From: SVMC01 sp045601345
GTDB lineage: Bacteria > Bacillota > Clostridia > Oscillospirales > Oscillospiraceae
Length of the DNA stretch: 9,955 nt
Assembly: GCA_045601345.1 (NCBI GenBank)
Contig: JAZRZL010000082.1
Coordinates: forward strand, 1-9,955
Reading direction: 5' to 3'
A model generated the notes under the pieces. That model was not told where the DNA came from. It made no database searches and saw only the letters and a list, made by a program, of their open reading frames with translations. Position numbers and translations under genes: made by a program. Shown here piece after piece: positions 6,360-9,955 of this stretch (the first letter of the stretch is position 1; every line of letters starts with the position of its first letter).

Positions 6360-6728
6360 ATGAAATTGGAGTTTCGATCTGATCAGCCAATTTATTTACA
6401 GCTAAAGCAGTATCTCAGTGAGGCTATCGTTACCTCCGTTTATGCGCCGGGGCAACGGCTGCCTTCCGTTAGGGATATTGCGCTGGATGCCGAGGTAAAT
6501 CCCAATACGGTGCAGCGCGCACTTGCAGAGCTGGAACGTGATGGATTGGTTTTTTCTGCACGAACAACTGGGCGGTTTGTTACTTTGGATGAAGAGCTAA
6601 TTCAACGAATGCGTATGGATATGGCAACAGAGCATACCAGAGCATTTTGTAAGGCCATGCAGAAATTAGGTATTTGCCAGGAAGAAGTATTCAAGCTTTT
6701 GGAAAATATAAAGGAGGAATTATCATGA
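6360..6728 (+). CDS. GntR-family transcriptional regulator, YtrA subfamily
   Basis: The 122-residue product has an N-terminal winged helix-turn-helix: QPIYLQLKQYL at 9-19, GQRLPSVRDIA at 31-41, the recognition helix VNPNTVQRALAELERDGL at 46-63 and the wing SARTTGRFV at 66-74. The C-terminal part is a short helical tail of ~45 residues instead of a large ligand domain, which defines the YtrA type. Such regulators usually repress an adjacent ABC-transporter operon and respond to cell-envelope stress, antimicrobials or unknown small ligands. It starts at an ATG with AAGGAGG six bases upstream and overlaps the ATPase gene by ATGA (6725-6728), so the two are translationally coupled. The inducer cannot be read from the sequence. 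Confidence 0.92.
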   Translation: MKLEFRSDQPIYLQLKQYLSEAIVTSVYAPGQRLPSVRDIALDAEVNPNTVQRALAELERDGLVFSARTTGRFVTLDEELIQRMRMDMATEHTRAFCKAMQKLGICQEEVFKLLENIKEELS

Positions 6729-7420
6729 ATCTAATAGACTGTAAGAGTCTTAGCAAGCGTTTTGGCAGTGTTCAGGCGCTTGACAACATTGACCTTAGCA
6801 TTGAAGCTGGCCATATTATTGGCCTTCTAGGTCCCAATGGCAGCGGAAAAACTACGCTGATTAAGCTGCTTAACGGTTTGCTTACCCCGTCTAATGGTAG
6901 TATTTTCGTTGAGGGGAATACGCCTTCTCCTGAAACCAAGGCGGTAGTTGCATATCTTCCGGAACGTATCGCCCTTCCACAGTGGATGACGACCAAACAG
7001 GCGCTGGATTATTATGAGGATTTTTTCGCTGATTTCCAGAGAGAGACGGCTGAGGCGATGATTCGAAACCTTGGTCTTACCATGAATCAGCGTATCAAGG
7101 CTATGAGCAAGGGAACAAAAGAAAAGCTTCAGCTTATCCTGACCATGAGCCGCAAGGCTAAGCTTTATCTGCTGGATGAGCCGATTGGCGGCGTGGATCC
7201 TGCGACGAGAGATTATATTCTGCGCACCATCATTGGCAACTACAACGAAGATGCTTCCATCATTATTTCTACACATTTGATTGCTGATGTTGAGAAGATT
7301 CTTGATGAGGTTGTTTTTTTGCAAAATGGCCGCATTGTGCTCCATGATTCTGTTGACAATATTCGTAATGAAAAAGGCACATCGGTCGATGCGCTGTTCC
7401 GGGAGGTATTCAGATGCTAA
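6725..7420 (+). CDS. ABC transporter ATP-binding protein
   Basis: The start is taken at 6725, seven bases after AAGGAGG (6711-6717) and overlapping the gntR stop; a longer in-frame reading from 6674 would lie inside gntR. The 231-residue protein has Walker A GPNGSGKT at 36-43, YLPER in the Q-loop region, a signature motif MSKGTKEKLQ from 127, Walker B KLYLLDEP at 146-153, a D-loop GGVDP and the H-loop histidine at 184 (STHLIAD). It therefore hydrolyses ATP to drive the membrane subunit encoded next, which it overlaps by seven bases. It resembles single-ATPase exporters of the YtrB/CcmA-like group that pair with YtrA-type regulators. The transported substrate is unknown. Confidence 0.93.
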   Translation: MNLIDCKSLSKRFGSVQALDNIDLSIEAGHIIGLLGPNGSGKTTLIKLLNGLLTPSNGSIFVEGNTPSPETKAVVAYLPERIALPQWMTTKQALDYYEDFFADFQRETAEAMIRNLGLTMNQRIKAMSKGTKEKLQLILTMSRKAKLYLLDEPIGGVDPATRDYILRTIIGNYNEDASIIISTHLIADVEKILDEVVFLQNGRIVLHDSVDNIRNEKGTSVDALFREVFRC

Positions 7421-8232
7421 GTAAATCAATCAAACATGAATTCCGTGCAACATCCAGAATTATGCTGCCGATGATTCTTGCACTGCTGGCTTTATCCATT
7501 GCGACCCATTTTTCACCTAAAATTCTAGAATACGGAAGCGTACATTGGCTTCTGAAAACGGTTGCTATTCTGCTTCTTGTTCTCTTTTTTGTCGGTATCA
7601 TGATTGTGGCAGTCGGTACCATCGTAGTTGGCTGCAAGCGTTTCTATCAGAGCTTTTTCTCGGATGAAGGCTACCTGAATATGACATTACCAACCACGGC
7701 ACATACACATATTACTTCCAGAGTGATCGTTATTTTTATTTGGAATGTGCTTATGATTATCGCAATTGTGCTCTCTGTTATGCTGGTTTTCCTAGATACG
7801 TCGGCGTGGGGTCAGTTCTTTGACGGTTTCAGCGATTTCTTCTCTGCTGTTTGGCATGGCTTGCAAAGTCTGGAGGCCGGACAACAATGGACTACGATTG
7901 CTGTTGGCTTTGAAATTCTTTTGGCTGCGATCCTTTCTCAGATTCTCAGTACCCTGATGATTTATGCCGCAATTGCAATCGGATACAGTTTTAATAAGTA
8001 CAAGAAGCTCTTGGCCATAGTTTTTGCCATTGTTTTCTATTATGCTGTACAGCTTGGTTCTATAATATATGTTGTTTCTTCAACTGGCAGCAGTTTTTTG
8101 CCAGATTTGACGAACTCGTTTACAAAGCTGCCCTTGGCATTGCTCTTGATCCTTGTGCCGGAATTAGCGGTGTGTACGCTGTTCTATATGCTTACATATT
8201 TCTTTATGACAAGGAAGCTAAATCTTGAATAA
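7414..8232 (+). CDS. ABC transporter membrane (permease) subunit
   Basis: The ATG at 7414 overlaps the end of the ATPase gene by seven bases and has GGGAGG at 7401-7406. The 272-residue product has about six hydrophobic segments, roughly at residues 16-33, 46-73, 104-130, 160-190, 196-222 and 237-265, separated by short polar loops. A soluble-looking stretch lies between segments 2 and 3 (CKRFYQSFFSDEGYLNMTLP), a pattern common in ABC-2-type exporter permeases of Firmicutes. A positively charged N-terminus (SKSIKHEFRAT) fits a cytoplasmic start. It would form the channel with the upstream ATPase, probably as a homodimeric 2+2 complex. The substrate cannot be deduced. Confidence 0.85.
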   Translation: MLSKSIKHEFRATSRIMLPMILALLALSIATHFSPKILEYGSVHWLLKTVAILLLVLFFVGIMIVAVGTIVVGCKRFYQSFFSDEGYLNMTLPTTAHTHITSRVIVIFIWNVLMIIAIVLSVMLVFLDTSAWGQFFDGFSDFFSAVWHGLQSLEAGQQWTTIAVGFEILLAAILSQILSTLMIYAAIAIGYSFNKYKKLLAIVFAIVFYYAVQLGSIIYVVSSTGSSFLPDLTNSFTKLPLALLLILVPELAVCTLFYMLTYFFMTRKLNLE

Positions 8233-8234
8233 GA

Positions 8235-8276
8235 GCAGCTCTAAAAAATCAGCGCGAATTGAGCTGCGAGTTTTTT
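8235..8276 (+). terminator. Probable intrinsic terminator of the GntR-ABC operon
   Basis: GCAGCTC (8235-8241) pairs with GAGCTGC (8261-8267), followed after GAG by TTTTTT (8271-8276), immediately after the permease stop. The loop is 19 bases, somewhat large. Confidence 0.55.
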
Positions 8277-8289
8277 CGTCAGATGCGAC

Positions 8290-8330
8290 AAAAATTCTCG
8301 GGGATACTAGATGTATTCCCGAGAATTTTT
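8290..8330. terminator. Probable bidirectional terminator hairpin between convergent operons
   Basis: AAAAATTCTCGGGGATA (8290-8306) pairs over 17 positions, with one G-U, with TATTCCCGAGAATTTTT (8314-8330) around a seven-base loop. The arms begin with A5 and end with T5, so it is terminator-like on both strands. It sits between the ABC operon (plus) and lspA-rluD (minus), about 110 bases past the rluD stop. Confidence 0.65.
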
Positions 8331-8438
8331 GTGAAGTATGACGGGAACAAGACCCGCAGATTCGACTGTGATGAGTTTTTGGAGGTGACAATAATTGTTC
8401 GTATAGTATTGCGCCCTAAATTTTACCCTTACCGTTAT

Positions 8439-9341
8439 TCAATCCATAGGGGTCAACTTCTCTAGAATTCTCTGAAAATCCTCCGGCAGAGGGCAGGAGA
8501 CCTCTACAGGCTTCCCCGTGCGTGGGTGCAGAAAGCGTAGACAGCAGGCGTGAAGGCATTGCGTATCCATGCCCATTTCTGGGTTCTTGCGGCCATAGAC
8601 CGTATCGCCCAGAATCGGGTGTCCCTTTGATGCCAAGTGGACACGAATCTGGTGGGTTCGTCCGGTTTCCAGATAGCAGCGCAGATGCGTGTAGCCGCGA
8701 TATCTGGCAATCACCTCATAATGGGTTACTGCCGGTCTGCCATCGGAGGCAATTGCCATTTTTTTGCGGTCATGGCTGCTCCTGCCGATGGGCGCATTAA
8801 TGACACCGCTGTCCTCACGCACCCCGCCGCAGACAATGCATTCATACACCCGGCTGAGGGTATGATCCTGCAATTGTGCAGAGAGTGCCTGATGGGCAAA
8901 ATCATTTTTGGCAACAATCAGAAGGCCAGATGTATCCTTATCAATGCGGTGGACGATCCCCGGGCGAAGTTCGCCATTGATGCCGGAAAGCTCCCCAGCA
9001 CAGTGGTACATGAGCGCATTGACCAGTGTTCCATCCCAATGTCCGGCGGCAGGATGCACAACAAGTCCCTTTGGCTTGTTAATGACTAGACAATCGCCAT
9101 CCTCCCAGACTACATCCAGCGGAATTTTCTGCGGGGTAATCTCTACATTCTGCACCGGCGGCAGGATCAGCTCATAGCTACGACCTGCCACGGTCTTGTC
9201 CTTTTTGTTCACTGGACAGCCATGGCAGGTTACTGCGCCGGATTCCATGAGCTTTTGGGCAGCATTCCGGCTTAGTCCCTCTACCGCAGAAGCCAGGTAG
9301 ACATCCAGACGGATGCCCCCCTCCTCAGCTTTCAGCATCAT
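8439..9341 (-). CDS. rluD: RluA/RluD-family 23S rRNA pseudouridine synthase
   Basis: The 300-residue protein (start at 9341) has an S4-like RNA-binding domain at the N-terminus (RLDVYLASAVEGLSRNAAQKLME) and a catalytic domain with VINKPKGLVVHPAAG and the signature HRIDKDTSGLL, whose first Asp (about residue 134) is the nucleophile-type catalytic residue. RTHQIRVHLASKGHPILGD near the C-terminal third is also typical. The enzyme isomerises uridines in rRNA; Firmicutes members beside lspA are generally annotated RluD or YlyB, but the target site is unproven. A longer frame reaches 9383, but the ATG at 9341 has AAGGAG (9349-9354) seven bases upstream, and that start overlaps the lspA end by 17 bases, implying coupling. 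Confidence 0.93.
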   Translation of the reverse strand: MMLKAEEGGIRLDVYLASAVEGLSRNAAQKLMESGAVTCHGCPVNKKDKTVAGRSYELILPPVQNVEITPQKIPLDVVWEDGDCLVINKPKGLVVHPAAGHWDGTLVNALMYHCAGELSGINGELRPGIVHRIDKDTSGLLIVAKNDFAHQALSAQLQDHTLSRVYECIVCGGVREDSGVINAPIGRSSHDRKKMAIASDGRPAVTHYEVIARYRGYTHLRCYLETGRTHQIRVHLASKGHPILGDTVYGRKNPEMGMDTQCLHACCLRFLHPRTGKPVEVSCPLPEDFQRILEKLTPMD

Positions 9342-9804
9342 GGGGCTTCTCCTTCTCCCTGTCGAAAAACAGCACATAAACAAACATTACAATCGCGCCG
9401 CAGGTAATGAAAATATCGGCCACATTGAATACGGCAAAGTTCATAAACTCTACCTCAAACATATCCACCACATAGCCCAGCCGTACCCGATCAATCAGAT
9501 TGCCAATGCCGCCGCCGAAGATGGCCGCAAGACACCAAAGCTCAGCAGGGGCGGTAAGTATTTTTTTCTTTATAAGAAGAATCGTAACTGCCAGACCGGC
9601 CACACAAATGAATGCAAACAACCACCGTCCACCTGGCAGAATGGAAAAGGCCGCGCCAGTATTGCGCAGACTGGTAAAATGGAATACACCAGGCAAACAG
9701 GGGATCACTTCTCCTAGCGCAAGGTTGGTACTGATGATTGTTTTGACTACCTGATCCAGTACAATAACAAGTGCCATAAACAAAAGTAAAAGGCAATAAA
9801 GCAT
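9325..9804 (-). CDS. lspA: Lipoprotein signal peptidase (signal peptidase II)
   Basis: The 159-residue protein has the family length and four hydrophobic segments (about 1-20, 58-80, 88-105, 126-148). Conserved landmarks are D17 in the first helix, RNTGAAFS at 47-54, GGGIGNLIDR at 97-106, and the two catalytic aspartates D114 (YVVDMFEV) and D130 (FNVADIFI). It cleaves the signal peptide of diacylglyceryl-modified prolipoproteins in the cytoplasmic membrane. The start at 9804 has GGAGG at 9811-9815 with a six-base spacing. It is the first gene of the lspA-rluD operon. Confidence 0.95.
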   Translation of the reverse strand: MLYCLLLLFMALVIVLDQVVKTIISTNLALGEVIPCLPGVFHFTSLRNTGAAFSILPGGRWLFAFICVAGLAVTILLIKKKILTAPAELWCLAAIFGGGIGNLIDRVRLGYVVDMFEVEFMNFAVFNVADIFITCGAIVMFVYVLFFDREKEKPHDAES

Positions 9805-9828
9805 TGTTAGCCTCCATAATTCCCGAAA

Positions 9829-9845
9829 TTATGTTCATTATACCA
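9829..9845 (-). promoter_or_regulatory. Possible extended -10 promoter of lspA-rluD
   Basis: On the minus strand TGGTATAAT (9845 to 9837) is a perfect extended -10, placing the start near 9830, about 25 bases before the lspA ATG. There is no good -35 at the expected distance. The same nine-base string is part of a repeated palindromic element, so it could be fortuitous. Confidence 0.35.
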
Positions 9846-9955
9846 TGAAGCGAAAGCGAATGGTATAATTGCGCATCATTTTCGATTGCCCCGCAAGGGG
9901 CGAGAAAATGGCGCATATTTTTGTATAATAATTGCGTCAGCAATTATTATACCAT
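9837..9955. repeat. Compound palindromic repeat element upstream of lspA, running off the window
   Basis: Three hairpins follow each other. ATTATACCAT (9837-9846) pairs with ATGGTATAAT (9860-9869) around GAAGCGAAAGCGA. GCCCC-GCAA-GGGGC, with a GNRA-type loop, is capped by GCGC...CATTTTC / GAAAATGGCGC arms (about 9871-9914). GTATAATAATTGC (9923-9935) pairs with GCAATTATTATAC (9940-9952) around GTCA. ATTATACCAT recurs at 9946-9955, so another unit probably continues beyond the window. This looks like a dispersed intergenic repeat (MITE- or REP-like) rather than a gene. Confidence 0.6.

Larger units (their letters stand above)
8235..8389 (+). repeat. Dispersed ~155-bp repeat, copy 2 (plus orientation)
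   Basis: This is the inverted partner of 2097-2254, beginning two bases after the permease stop. The inner end carries GCAGCTC...GAGCTGC and the rest contains a long hairpin and the conserved stretch encoding RIFVKYDGNKT. A frame with a TTG start at 8259 gives 68 residues, but it has no convincing ribosome site and runs past the repeat into unique sequence, so I treat it as non-coding or residual. The two copies bracket about 6 kb. Confidence 0.75.

Noticed and set aside
6674..6724. A longer ATPase start
   Set aside because: It is buried in gntR, whereas ATG 6725 has AAGGAGG at ideal distance, an ATGA overlap and the expected family N-terminus.
8259..8465. A 68-codon plus-strand gene with a TTG start
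   Set aside because: It lies in a dispersed repeat and its hairpins, overlaps a terminator, lacks a good ribosome site and its C-terminal third is unique sequence running into the rluD end.
9342..9383. A longer rluD start giving an N-terminal MFMCCFSTGRRRSP extension
   Set aside because: The extension is antisense-free but lies wholly within lspA coding sequence and lacks family similarity; the ATG at 9341 has a proper ribosome site.

Overview
The window looks like a piece of a low-to-mid GC Gram-positive chromosome, most likely a gut-type Clostridia member (Oscillospiraceae/Ruminococcaceae-like). This is an inference from consensus Shine-Dalgarno sites, canonical TTGACA/TATAAT promoters, the lspA-rluD gene order, a YtrA-type GntR-ABC operon, and a large secreted FIVAR/beta-helix protein. 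No rRNA, tRNA, CRISPR array or complete insertion sequence is visible.

Layout. (1) 1-1836: the 3' part of a YbaK/EbsC-family aminoacyl-tRNA deacylase gene, followed one base later by a complete class II fumarase gene (fumC). (2) 1837-2433: a 600-base gap holding a palindrome relic, a consensus promoter, a possible 25-codon hydrophobic micro-ORF, one copy of a ~155-bp dispersed repeat on the minus strand, and a hairpin-rich leader. (3) 2434-5784: a 1116-residue secreted protein with a Cys/His-rich module, four FIVAR-like helical repeats, a beta-helix and a C-terminal beta-rich part. (4) 5785-6293: two nearly identical large palindromes in direct orientation, bracketing a strong promoter and an overlooked 40-codon GTG-start gene. 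(5) 6294-8232: a promoter and a tightly overlapping three-gene operon: GntR regulator, ABC ATPase, six-helix permease. (6) 8235-8389: the second copy of the ~155-bp repeat, now on the plus strand, which supplies terminator-like hairpins. (7) 8439-9804, minus strand: lspA (lipoprotein signal peptidase) overlapping rluD-type pseudouridine synthase. (8) 9837-9955: a hairpin-rich repeat element upstream of lspA that runs off the window edge.

How they work together. fumC and the deacylase gene are probably cotranscribed but functionally unrelated. The GntR-ATPase-permease set is a self-contained, probably autoregulated transporter cassette. lspA and rluD form the common Firmicutes housekeeping pair and converge on the ABC operon, with a symmetrical hairpin at 8290-8330 that could terminate both. 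The accessory interest lies between 1837 and 8389: a ~6-kb block carrying the surface protein, the small gene and the ABC cassette, flanked by inverted copies of one repeat and containing a second family of palindromes. No complete novel defence or metabolic system is recognisable; the best candidates for something undescribed are the 40-codon gene between palindromes, the structured leader of the surface protein, and the repeat families.
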